DNA of 27,521 bases from contig CANHJA010000006.1 of assembly GCA_947460795.1 (NCBI GenBank), forward strand, positions 1 to 27,521, in the 5' to 3' direction. The notes below the pieces were generated by a model. It saw only the letters and a program-made list of their open reading frames with translations. It had not been told where the DNA came from and searched no databases. Both the position numbers and the translations under genes were made by a program. How positions within the stretch are numbered: position 1 is the stretch's first letter; each line of letters begins with the position of its first letter. The stretch comes from Bacteroidota bacterium. Its GTDB lineage: Bacteria > Bacteroidota > Bacteroidia > Chitinophagales > Chitinophagaceae. This document shows, piece after piece, positions 1-6,771 of the stretch.

Positions 1-2329
1 TAATTAAGCTATTCAATGATGAAATAATCCATTGATCTATCTCTGGACGCTCATTTATTGGGATAAACTTTTCTGCAAATGAAAAGCCATCTACATTGGC
101 ATATAAAGCAAAAAATGTGTATGTGTTATATAAAGTATTAAATAATTTACGTTGACTCTCCTCAATTCCTTTAATATCAAATTTTAAGCTATCCCAAGGA
201 GAAGCATTGGTTACCAAATACCAACGAGTTGCATCGGCACCATATTTATTAATGGTTTCGAAAGGGTCTACCACATTGCCTAAGCGCTTACTCATTTTAT
301 TTCCTTTGGCATCTAAAACTAAGCCATTTGAAACAACTGTTTTATAAGCAACTGAATCAAATAATAATACCCCTAAAGCATGCAGCGTGTAAAACCAACC
401 ACGAGTTTGATCTACCCCTTCCGCAATAAAATCTGCAGGGAAAGAAGGTGGAAGCGATGGTTGATTTGTATTACTTACCTCCGACATCGAGTTACGAATT
501 TCGTTAAAAGGATAGTGCCATTGAGCATAAGGCATTGCACCGCTATCGAACCAAACATCTATTAAATCTGGCTCACGAAACATTTTTTGTCCCGTTGGTG
601 ATTTTAAAATTACATTGTCAATATATGGCTTATGCACGTCTTTCAAGTCTTTTTCAGGACTTTCTTCATGCATTAATGCTTTTATTTCTTCAATGCTTCC
701 ACAACAAACCTCTTCGGTTCCATCTTCACTTCTCCAAACAGGCAAAGGTGTTCCCCAATAGCGACTTCTACTTAAATTCCAATCCACCATATTTTCTAAC
801 CAATTGCCAAAGCGTCCTTCTCCTGTAGCTTTTGGTTTCCAATTAATGGTTTTATTTAATTCAACCATTCTCTCTTTAACCGCAGTGGTTTTAATGAACC
901 ATGCGTCTAAAGGATAGTAAATAATAGGTTTGTCGGTTCTCCAGCAATGTGGGTAGCTGTGTTCGTATTTTTCTACTTTAAAGGCCTGGCCGCGTTTTTT
1001 TAATTCTATTGAAATATCAACATTTACATCTTGATAATCTTTCTCATCGGTATAATTTTTTACAAATCGACCGCTGAAATCACCGGTTCCATCAATAAAT
1101 TTTCCTTGTCTGTCAACTAAAGTTAAAATTCCTAAGTTGTTTTTTTGTCCCACTTTGTAATCATCTGCACCAAAAGCAGGTGCTGTGTGTACAATACCAG
1201 TCCCGTCTTCTGTTGTCACAAAATCACCACAAATTACCCGAAATGGTTTTGCATTGGGTGTTTGTTCAAGAATTTTTTCTACAGAATTTGATTCGAAAGA
1301 CAATAATTGATCATAAACCAAGCCCTCCAATTCAGTGCCTTTATATAAACCTAGTACTTTGTAAGGAATGAGTTTAGTATCTGCTGAATAGCTTTCAAAA
1401 TCAGCGTCTTCTGCTTCTGTTTTAAAATATTTAGAGAGTAAGTTCTCAGCTAAAATTACATGCTGTAATTCATGTGTGTAGGGATTATATGTTTTTACTA
1501 AACAGTAATTGATATTTGGCCCAACGGTCAACCCCAAATTAGAAGGCAGTGTCCAAGGAGTGGTAGTCCAAGCCATTAAATAAATGTTGTTGGTTGTCGG
1601 TTGTCGATTGTCGGCAATTAATAAATTCAATTGATTAACTAAATCTACTTTCTCTGACAGCTGACAGCTAACAGCTGACAGCTTGAAAAGCACCGTAGCA
1701 CTCGTATCTTTTACATCCTTATAGCAACCTGGTTGGTTTAATTCGTGTGAACTTAGACCGGTTCCTGCAGCTGGACTATAAGGTTGAATAGAGACTGATT
1801 TATATAAATATCCTTTCGTGTGCAAGGTTTTTAAACACCACCAAAGACTTTCTATGTAATCGTTTTCGTAGGTTACATAAGGTTTAGAAAGATCAACCCA
1901 ATAACCCATTTTAGTAGTAATTTCATCCCATTTGTCTTTAAAACGACCTACTGCTTCTCTACATTTTGCATTGTATTCTTCTACGGTAATTTTTTTACCG
2001 ATGTCTTCTTTTGTAATGCCCAATTCTTTCTCCACACCAAGTTCAACAGGTAAGCCATGTGTATCCCAGCCCGCTTTTCGATTTACTTGAAAACCTTGCA
2101 TGGTTTTGTATCGACACACCATATCCTTTAGCGTACGAGAAATTACATGGTGAATACCTGGCATTCCATTGGCCGATGGCGGTCCTTCATAGAAAACAAA
2201 TGAGTTTTTCCCATCCCGGTTTTCGATACTTTTTTCAAAGGTTTTTTCTTCTTTCCAACGCGCTAGAATTTCAGTTTCGAGCGTTGGCATATGCAAATGC
2301 TTGGGTATGTAGTAATTATTATCAGACAT
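1..2329 (-). CDS. ileS: Isoleucyl-tRNA synthetase, N-terminal ~776 residues (3' end outside window)
   Basis: Class I aminoacyl-tRNA synthetase that charges tRNA-Ile in the cytoplasm. The frame opens at an ATG at 2329 (MSDNNYYIPKHLHMPTLETE) and stays open to the left edge. The HIGH-type motif is GIHH at residues 58-61, after YEGPPSANGMP; the KMSKR loop is at residues 678-682 (GNKMSKRLGN); the CP1 editing domain carries WTTTPWTLPSN. Bacteroidota IleRS are about 1,100 residues or more, so roughly 350 C-terminal residues (anticodon-binding part) are missing because of the window edge. Odd: the CP1 domain contains about 30 residues (217-248) encoded by two inverted 7-bp repeat arrays and their spacer, just before the WTTTPW motif, with the frame kept open. 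A TACCTTTG -7 element lies 21 nt upstream of the start. Identity is secure. Confidence 0.97.
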   Translation of the reverse strand, partial: MSDNNYYIPKHLHMPTLETEILARWKEEKTFEKSIENRDGKNSFVFYEGPPSANGMPGIHHVISRTLKDMVCRYKTMQGFQVNRKAGWDTHGLPVELGVEKELGITKEDIGKKITVEEYNAKCREAVGRFKDKWDEITTKMGYWVDLSKPYVTYENDYIESLWWCLKTLHTKGYLYKSVSIQPYSPAAGTGLSSHELNQPGCYKDVKDTSATVLFKLSAVSCQLSEKVDLVNQLNLLIADNRQPTTNNIYLMAWTTTPWTLPSNLGLTVGPNINYCLVKTYNPYTHELQHVILAENLLSKYFKTEAEDADFESYSADTKLIPYKVLGLYKGTELEGLVYDQLLSFESNSVEKILEQTPNAKPFRVICGDFVTTEDGTGIVHTAPAFGADDYKVGQKNNLGILTLVDRQGKFIDGTGDFSGRFVKNYTDEKDYQDVNVDISIELKKRGQAFKVEKYEHSYPHCWRTDKPIIYYPLDAWFIKTTAVKERMVELNKTINWKPKATGEGRFGNWLENMVDWNLSRSRYWGTPLPVWRSEDGTEEVCCGSIEEIKALMHEESPEKDLKDVHKPYIDNVILKSPTGQKMFREPDLIDVWFDSGAMPYAQWHYPFNEIRNSMSEVSNTNQPSLPPSFPADFIAEGVDQTRGWFYTLHALGVLLFDSVAYKTVVSNGLVLDAKGNKMSKRLGNVVDPFETINKYGADATRWYLVTNASPWDSLKFDIKGIEESQRKLFNTLYNTYTFFALYANVDGFSFAEKFIPINERPEIDQWIISSLNSLI
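1587..1614. repeat. Four-unit 7-bp tandem array (TTGTCGG type) inside ileS
   Basis: Four contiguous 7-bp units of consensus TTGTCGG; the first unit has TG for CG at its fifth and sixth bases region (TTGTTGG) and the third ends in A. It encodes residues 239-248 of IleRS on the minus strand, where it reads as CCGACAA units. It faces the array at 1654-1681 in inverted orientation across a 39-bp spacer. Confidence 0.85.
1654..1681. repeat. Four-unit 7-bp tandem array (CTGACAG type) inside ileS
   Basis: Four contiguous units of consensus CTGACAG; the third has CTAACAG. On the minus strand it encodes IleRS residues 217-226 (LSAVSCQLSE). Its core GACA is the complement of the TGTC core of the array at 1587-1614, so about five of seven positions per unit could pair in the ileS mRNA. 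Confidence 0.85.
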
Positions 2330-2350
2330 ATATTATCAATAAAATGTGGG

Positions 2351-2358
2351 CAAAGGTA
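2351..2358 (-). promoter_or_regulatory. -7 element TACCTTTG of ileS
   Basis: Matches the Bacteroidota consensus TAnnTTTG and ends 21 nt upstream of the ileS ATG. No convincing -33 TTG/TTTG was seen at the usual spacing. Confidence 0.6.
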
Positions 2359-2453
2359 AGGCTAATTCGTTAATTTGGTAATAAGGTGGTTGGATGTAGA
2401 TTTTCTTACAACAATCAATTGGCCTTTTTAAATTAAAATTGGATATGATGTAT

Positions 2454-2801
2454 TTACTCCTCGTCAAAATAAGCAATAATATGTTGCTTTAAAAGTAACT
2501 CTTGTTTTTGTAAGCTTTCGGCGGGAGGGTTTTCAACGAGTTTATAATGTGGCCAACCTTCTTTATCATGGCCATCGTATTCGTAATAACCACTTTGAGC
2601 CAATAGGGAGCAGGTGGCAATATGCATTAAATCTTGTTTTTGTTCTTTGGTAAATTCTTTTTTGGGCACATCGCCTAATTCATTAATGCCAATTAAATAA
2701 AGGATGGCTTCCATATCTGGTTTTTTATTAAACCGCTGGATAAACATTTCCTCAACTTGAGTCCACTTTTCTCTAAATTCAACTTCTTCTAATAAATTCA
2801 T
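2454..2801 (-). CDS. Conserved hypothetical protein, 115 aa
   Basis: A short, acidic, mainly helical soluble protein (MNLLEEVEFREKWTQVEEMF) without signal peptide, membrane segment or cysteine cluster. I do not recognise the family beyond having the look of a small Bacteroidota-specific conserved protein. The frame is supported by a very good promoter: TATTTTTG at 2813-2806 ends exactly 4 nt before the ATG, so the mRNA is probably leaderless. It is transcribed away from the secreted protein at 2878 and toward ileS, whose promoter lies just downstream. Function unknown. Confidence 0.75.
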   Translation of the reverse strand: MNLLEEVEFREKWTQVEEMFIQRFNKKPDMEAILYLIGINELGDVPKKEFTKEQKQDLMHIATCSLLAQSGYYEYDGHDKEGWPHYKLVENPPAESLQKQELLLKQHIIAYFDEE

Positions 2802-2805
2802 TTGG

Positions 2806-2813
2806 CAAAAATA
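2806..2813 (-). promoter_or_regulatory. -7 element TATTTTTG, 4 nt from the start codon
   Basis: Perfect TAnnTTTG match followed by CCAA and then the ATG at 2801. This spacing puts the expected transcription start at or next to the A of the ATG. Confidence 0.7.
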
Positions 2814-2877
2814 AGGTGTTTAATTTTTTCATCTCTAATAAAAAAAGTAATTTTCAATTTTATATAAACTCCTAGCA

Positions 2878-3717
2878 TTGAAAAAATATTTATTCATTCT
2901 ATTCCTTTTTTGTAATTCTTCCTTGATGGCTCAATATGCTTTTGAACTGAAATTAGATTTTGCTATTCGAGTAAATAATAACGATGACTTATTCTCCATC
3001 AGTGGAACCTTGCTATCTGGACGAGTAGAAAAAGGAAAGACGTATTATGCCGAAGATGGTTCAAAAATAGAAGTAAACAATATCATTTCTCAAAAAACAG
3101 GCACCACAAGCCCTGTAGCGAATTCACCAGAAGGAGTTGCATTATCAATTACCTGCAAAAATTACAATGTAGAGCGTGGAGAAATATTAAAATGTGTTTC
3201 ATCTAAATCGGCCTATTATGGAAACAACACTGGTTTTAACCCAGGAAAAATGAAGGAAGGTGAATTGTATTGCAAAATTAATGGTAGAATGTACACCTCA
3301 TATCAAGTAAGCAAACCCGTTTTAATTAAAGACGTTGATGTATTGGATATGTTTTTTCAATCAGAGGACAAGTCCGTGATTTGGTTGCAACTCAATAATT
3401 TTTCAGAAATAAAAAGCATTCCTCACACCGCTAAATCAGATACCAGTGTGAAAGAACGTGCTTTTGTATGCAAAATAGCCTATTTACCAAATGGCTATAA
3501 ACCATCTGATGGTGCCAATAATTATTCAGGCTTTGAAGATGTAAAAGGAAATGCTGGAATTGTGATTTTGTATTTAGATAAATACAATAAAAAAATTGGA
3601 CTTTCTTTTTCGGGCATTTTAAGAGCAAATGCAAAAATGTTAAGTGAAAAACCCAATGCCGGTTTATTTTATATCACCGAAGGAAAAATAGATAATTTAA
3701 GTTGGGATGCGTTTTAA
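2878..3717 (+). CDS. Secreted protein with EF-Tu domain-2-like beta-barrel, 279 aa
   Basis: The frame starts at TTG 2878 (no upstream ATG), directly encoding a signal peptide, MKKYLFILFLFCNSSLMAQ, so the product is exported. Residues ~25-105 read like domain II of translational GTPases: DDLFSISGTLLSGRVEKGK corresponds to the EF-Tu segment DVFSI(S/T)GRGTVVTGRVERG, and YNVERGEILKC to the EF-Tu ending KR(E/G)DVERGMVLCKP. The GTPase domain with its P-loop is absent. The C-terminal half (~145-279) is beta-rich and I do not recognise it. Family similarity is my recollection of EF-Tu sequences, not an alignment run. Role unknown; a structural use of the barrel for ligand or protein binding in the periplasm or outside the cell is the simplest idea. 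It stands alone, divergent from 2454-2801. Confidence 0.8.
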   Translation: MKKYLFILFLFCNSSLMAQYAFELKLDFAIRVNNNDDLFSISGTLLSGRVEKGKTYYAEDGSKIEVNNIISQKTGTTSPVANSPEGVALSITCKNYNVERGEILKCVSSKSAYYGNNTGFNPGKMKEGELYCKINGRMYTSYQVSKPVLIKDVDVLDMFFQSEDKSVIWLQLNNFSEIKSIPHTAKSDTSVKERAFVCKIAYLPNGYKPSDGANNYSGFEDVKGNAGIVILYLDKYNKKIGLSFSGILRANAKMLSEKPNAGLFYITEGKIDNLSWDAF

Positions 3718-3768
3718 TTATTAAGCAGAACTAAAATATTCTAGCACTCATTTTTAATTGAAATAATT

Positions 3769-3803
3769 AGTCATTTATCATGAACCATAAATAATTAACC
3801 ATT
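3769..3803. repeat. Degenerate 7-bp array upstream of def
   Basis: Five 7-bp units with loose consensus WAYCATT (best units AACCATA, AACCATT, AGTCATT) that run in phase into the -7 element of def. An imperfect inverted repeat (ATTTAT at 3773-3778 and ATAAAT at 3787-3792) lies within it. More degenerate than the arrays at 1587, 1654, 6723 and 8188. Confidence 0.5.
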
Positions 3804-3810
3804 ATTTTTG
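3803..3810 (+). promoter_or_regulatory. -7 element TATTTTTG of def, 4 nt from the ATG
   Basis: Perfect TAnnTTTG, then CTAA and the ATG at 3815; predicts a leaderless def mRNA. The 17-nt block TTAACCATTATTTTTGC (3795-3811) is identical to the one at 20087-20103 in front of the beta-lactamase-like gene. Confidence 0.7.
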
Positions 3811-3814
3811 CTAA

Positions 3815-4396
3815 ATGATATTACCTGTTGTTGCATTTGGTCATCCTACATTACGCAAAGTTTGTGTACCCATCACTAAAGATTATCCAAATTTATCAGA
3901 AATAATAAGCAATATGTGGGAAACCATGTATCACACCAATGGCGTGGGCTTGGCAGCACCACAAATTAATCAAACTATTCGTTTATTTATTGTAGATACT
4001 GTTCAAATTGTAGAAGGTGCAGATGTAGATGAAAAAGAGGACTTTAAAGACGAAAAGCCTATAAAAAAAGTATTCATTAACCCTGAAATTATAGAATTAG
4101 CAGGCGATGATTGGAAGTATAACGAAGGCTGTTTAAGTATTCCAAAAGTGAGAGAGGATGTGATGCGTGCAGAAGAAGTAACATTAAAATATCAAGATGA
4201 AAATTTTGATTGCCATACTGAAACTTTTGATAGAATTACAGCGCGAGTAATTTTGCATGAATTTGATCATATTGAAGGAAAGCTTTTTATAGATTACCTC
4301 AATCCATTGAAAAAAAGAATGATTAAATCGAAGCTTGACGATATTAGCAAAGGCAGAGTAAGAGTTGATTACAGAATGTTATTTCCTAAAAAATAA
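3815..4396 (+). CDS. def: Peptide deformylase
   Basis: Metalloenzyme that removes the formyl group from the N-terminal methionine of nascent proteins at the ribosome. All three family motifs are present: GVGLAAPQ at residues 43-50, EGCLS at 104-108 (metal ligand C106) and HEFDH at 148-152 (metal ligands H148 and H152, catalytic E149). The 193-residue length is typical for Bacteroidota. An acidic stretch at ~67-82 (EGADVDEKEDFKDEK) forms an insertion between motifs 1 and 2, as often seen in this phylum. Eleven nt separate its stop from the next gene, a SpoU methyltransferase, so the two are probably co-transcribed. Identity secure. Confidence 0.97.
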   Translation: MILPVVAFGHPTLRKVCVPITKDYPNLSEIISNMWETMYHTNGVGLAAPQINQTIRLFIVDTVQIVEGADVDEKEDFKDEKPIKKVFINPEIIELAGDDWKYNEGCLSIPKVREDVMRAEEVTLKYQDENFDCHTETFDRITARVILHEFDHIEGKLFIDYLNPLKKRMIKSKLDDISKGRVRVDYRMLFPKK

Positions 4397-4407
4397 TTTT
4401 CTTTTCT

Positions 4408-4935
4408 ATGCTGAAAAAAACAATGGAGGAATTGGAACGAATGAGTCCAGTGGAATTTAAACAAACCGAAAAATTGCCAATTGTTGTCGTGTTGGATGAA
4501 GTAAGAAGCATGCACAATGTAGGTTCTGTATTTCGTACATCGGACGGTTTTTTAATAGAGTCTATTTATTTATGTGGATTAACGCCACAGCCTCCACACA
4601 GAGATATTCAAAAAACAGCATTGGGTGCTACCGAAACCGTTGCTTGGAAACATGTAACTACTACGCAACAAGCCATTGATGAGTTAAAACAAAATGGATT
4701 TACTGTGATTGCCATTGAGCAAGTGCACAACAGTATTGCATTAAATCAATTTAAAATTGATAAATCAAAAAAATACGCCATCGTTTTCGGACATGAAGTA
4801 AATGGAGTGCAAGAAGAAATTATTAATCAATGTGATTTTTCTATCGAAATCCCTCAATTAGGAAGCAAACATTCCCTCAATATTTCGGTAAGCGCAGGCA
4901 TGGTTATTTGGGAAATGGCTAAAGAATATTTGTGA
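4408..4935 (+). CDS. SpoU/TrmH-family RNA 2'-O-methyltransferase, 175 aa
   Basis: SPOUT-fold methyltransferase acting on the ribose 2'-OH of tRNA or rRNA with SAM. The three SpoU motifs are visible: NVGSVFRTSDGF (residues ~37-48), VFGHEVNGV (~126-134) and IPQLGSKHSLNISVSAGMV (~149-167), which together form the trefoil-knot SAM site. Length fits the short TrmH/TrmL-like proteins without an N-terminal substrate-binding domain. The precise substrate nucleotide cannot be read from sequence. It follows def by 11 nt on the same strand with no promoter between, so it probably belongs to the same transcript, a translation-related pair. Confidence 0.92.
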   Translation: MLKKTMEELERMSPVEFKQTEKLPIVVVLDEVRSMHNVGSVFRTSDGFLIESIYLCGLTPQPPHRDIQKTALGATETVAWKHVTTTQQAIDELKQNGFTVIAIEQVHNSIALNQFKIDKSKKYAIVFGHEVNGVQEEIINQCDFSIEIPQLGSKHSLNISVSAGMVIWEMAKEYL

Positions 4936-4986
4936 TTTATTTCCCAAAGTTTAAAAAATATATTCTTATAATCTAAGCAAAGGATT

Positions 4987-4994
4987 TATTTTCG
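4987..4994 (+). promoter_or_regulatory. Possible -7 element TATTTTCG of the L,D-transpeptidase gene
   Basis: Variant of TAnnTTTG with C for the last T, 17 nt before the TTG start at 5012. The same TTCG variant is seen upstream of 19083 and 23380. Confidence 0.4.
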
Positions 4995-5011
4995 TATTTC
5001 AAATCGGGCTT

Positions 5012-5761
5012 TTGTTTCAAAAATATTTTATACTAATTTTTCTTTGTCATTTCATTTGGATGAAAGGATTTGCACAATCTCGTCAGGCAGATTCATTGAA
5101 ACTCAAACAAGAATTGTACTGGAAAATGTTAAAAGAAAAAGAAAAAAGAGCAAGAGAAATGGCCGCTTCAGGGCGTTATAAAGAAGCTGTGGTTGTTACT
5201 TATGACAGCAAAGGCAATATTATTGAAAGTAAAAAAGGAGGTAAAGTTGTAACGCAAACTATTACAGTTACTCAACCAATATTAAATAGGCCATTTAAAA
5301 TTGATACTCTTGTTAAAGACTCTATTTATATTAAAGTTTTCAAATCAAAAAATCGCTTACAAGTATATCATAAAGGAAAGATTTTAACGGCATATACCTG
5401 TGTTTTTGGGCCAAATTGTGTTGGTCAAAAAATGCAAGAAGGAGATAGAAAAACACCTGAAGGCACTTTTACTATTTTGGATCGTAAGAAACACGATAAG
5501 TGGGATACTTTTATGTTATTAGATTATCCAAATGAAGAGTCAAAACGCTTTTTCGAAGAGGCAAAATCAAAAGGGTTGATATCCCCTGATGCTCGTATTG
5601 GAGGTTCGATTGGGATTCATGGAATTTGGGAAAATGGCGATAACGTGATAGACATGAAACACAATTGGACCGATGGTTGTTTGGGTTTAAAAAACAAAGA
5701 CGTAAGGGAATTGTCAACCATTATTTTGCCAGGAATTACTAAAATATCAATTACTAAATAA
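5012..5761 (+). CDS. Exported L,D-transpeptidase (YkuD fold)
   Basis: Peptidoglycan-active L,D-transpeptidase expected in the periplasm. The only start giving a signal peptide is TTG 5012 (FQKYFILIFLCHFIWMKGFAQ); later ATGs would cut into it. Residues ~25-70 are a charged linker rich in Lys and Glu. The YkuD catalytic domain covers ~105-249: the conserved His is H203 in GGSIGIHGIW and the nucleophile is C223 in HNWTDGCLGLKN. The motif has TDGC where many members have S(H/R)GC. YkuD proteins make 3-3 cross-links or attach proteins to peptidoglycan; which applies here is not visible. Convergent with engB; the 103-bp gap to engB has no clear terminator hairpin. Confidence 0.9.
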   Translation: MFQKYFILIFLCHFIWMKGFAQSRQADSLKLKQELYWKMLKEKEKRAREMAASGRYKEAVVVTYDSKGNIIESKKGGKVVTQTITVTQPILNRPFKIDTLVKDSIYIKVFKSKNRLQVYHKGKILTAYTCVFGPNCVGQKMQEGDRKTPEGTFTILDRKKHDKWDTFMLLDYPNEESKRFFEEAKSKGLISPDARIGGSIGIHGIWENGDNVIDMKHNWTDGCLGLKNKDVRELSTIILPGITKISITK

Positions 5762-5864
5762 AAAAAACGTTGAATATAAAAGTCTTTTTTAGCCTTTTGT
5801 ATTCTTATTCAAATTCATTCGATTCTGGTTCTAATTATCAACTTAATTAAAACTGTATTTCATA

Positions 5865-6500
5865 TCAACTTTCTACTGAAATTACTTGCTCTTCTACTTC
5901 TTCTTCATTAGAAAAACTAATCAATTCAATATAATCCAATACATTTTTTCGCCCTAATCGTTTTTCAGCGGAGGTTACAAAAACAGGTGGCAATACCTCC
6001 CAAAACTTCTTCATTTCATTTTTAAAAATAGATACATTTTTACTCACTTCTTTTTGAGTTTCTTTGTCTGCTTTGGTAAAAATTAATGCGAAAGGAATTT
6101 GTTTTTCACCTAATTTATTTATGATTTCTATGTCTTTTTTTTGAGGTTCATGTCTACTGTCAATGAGTACAAAAAGAGTTCGTAGATTTTCTCTTTTTTC
6201 TACATAATTCCAAATCATTTTAGTCCATGTTCCTCGTTGCGATTGCGAAACTTTGGCATAGCCATAACCAGGCAAATCAACCCAATACATGTTTTTATTA
6301 ATCAAAAAATGATTAATCAGTTGAGTTTTACCTGGCGTAGAAGATGTTTTCGCCATGCTTTTTTTATTAGCTAGCATATTTATTAAAGATGATTTCCCTA
6401 CATTACTTCTGCCGATAAATGCAACTTCGGGCATATCGGGTTTAGGACATTTGGTGATGTCGGTATTGCTAATAATAAACTCTGCTTTTACAATTTCCAT
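5865..6500 (-). CDS. engB: Ribosome-biogenesis GTPase YihA/YsxC (EngB)
   Basis: Circularly ordinary TRAFAC-class GTPase needed for assembly of the 50S ribosomal subunit. G1 is GRSNVGKSS (residues 30-38), G2 lies in SSTPGKTQLINHF, G3 is DLPGYGYAKVS, G4 is TKAD and G5 is TSAEK near the C-terminus; 211 residues is the usual length. The tail is very acidic (SNEEEVEEQVISVES). TATTTTTG at 6513-6506 ends 5 nt before the ATG, predicting a leaderless mRNA. It is divergent from menG across a 271-bp repeat-bearing region. Confidence 0.96.
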   Translation of the reverse strand: MEIVKAEFIISNTDITKCPKPDMPEVAFIGRSNVGKSSLINMLANKKSMAKTSSTPGKTQLINHFLINKNMYWVDLPGYGYAKVSQSQRGTWTKMIWNYVEKRENLRTLFVLIDSRHEPQKKDIEIINKLGEKQIPFALIFTKADKETQKEVSKNVSIFKNEMKKFWEVLPPVFVTSAEKRLGRKNVLDYIELISFSNEEEVEEQVISVES

Positions 6501-6505
6501 TGTAG

Positions 6506-6513
6506 CAAAAATA
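6506..6513 (-). promoter_or_regulatory. -7 element TATTTTTG of engB, 5 nt from the ATG
   Basis: Perfect TAnnTTTG on the minus strand, then CTACA and the ATG at 6500. Confidence 0.65.
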
Positions 6514-6521
6514 GGATTTTT

Positions 6522-6637
6522 TTACCACAGAGAACATGGAGTTTTTAGCAAAAGTTTTTGCCAGAGAGATAACTGAGACAATTCCTATTATTAACCACAA
6601 AGTACACAGAGCTTTTTCACAGAGTTCGCAAAGAGCG
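6522..6637. repeat. Two degenerate copies of an ACCACARAG-type 9-bp minisatellite
   Basis: Copy 1 starts at 6522 and copy 2 at 6591; both begin TTWACCACARAGWACAYRGAG. Copy 2 (6591-6637) resolves into 9-bp units of the form CRCARAGNN, interrupted by a short T run, and is the cleaner one; copy 1 decays after its first two units into scattered CAGAGA/GAGA remnants up to ~6578. This occupies much of the engB-menG gap. No ORF or RNA gene is recognisable there. Confidence 0.6.
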
Positions 6638-6722
6638 TTCTAAAAATTAAGTGAGAAGTGCTATGTATGCCTGTAATTGTATACAAATAACTTACAACTA
6701 TCTTATATCTTATAAATAATTC

Positions 6723-6750
6723 CTAACATCCAACATCTGACATCTGACAT
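6723..6750. repeat. Four-unit 7-bp tandem array (CTGACAT type) at the menG promoter
   Basis: Four contiguous 7-bp units: CTAACAT, CCAACAT, then CTGACAT twice. The array ends 8 nt before the -7 element of menG and so occupies the -33 region. Same unit length, copy number and core as the arrays at 1587, 1654 and 8188. Confidence 0.85.
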
Positions 6751-6758
6751 CTAATTCC

Positions 6759-6766
6759 TATCTTTG
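6759..6766 (+). promoter_or_regulatory. -7 element TATCTTTG of menG, 5 nt from the GTG
   Basis: Perfect TAnnTTTG, then TAAAC and the GTG start at 6772; predicts a leaderless mRNA. Confidence 0.7.
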
Positions 6767-6771
6767 TAAAC

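Noticed and set aside
1587..1681. CRISPR array
   Set aside because: Repeat units are 7 bp with no spacers, and they lie within a coding frame.
380..2373. Plus-strand open frames of 60-104 codons across 380-2373
   Set aside because: They are antisense shadows of the ileS frame, which has all synthetase motifs on the minus strand.
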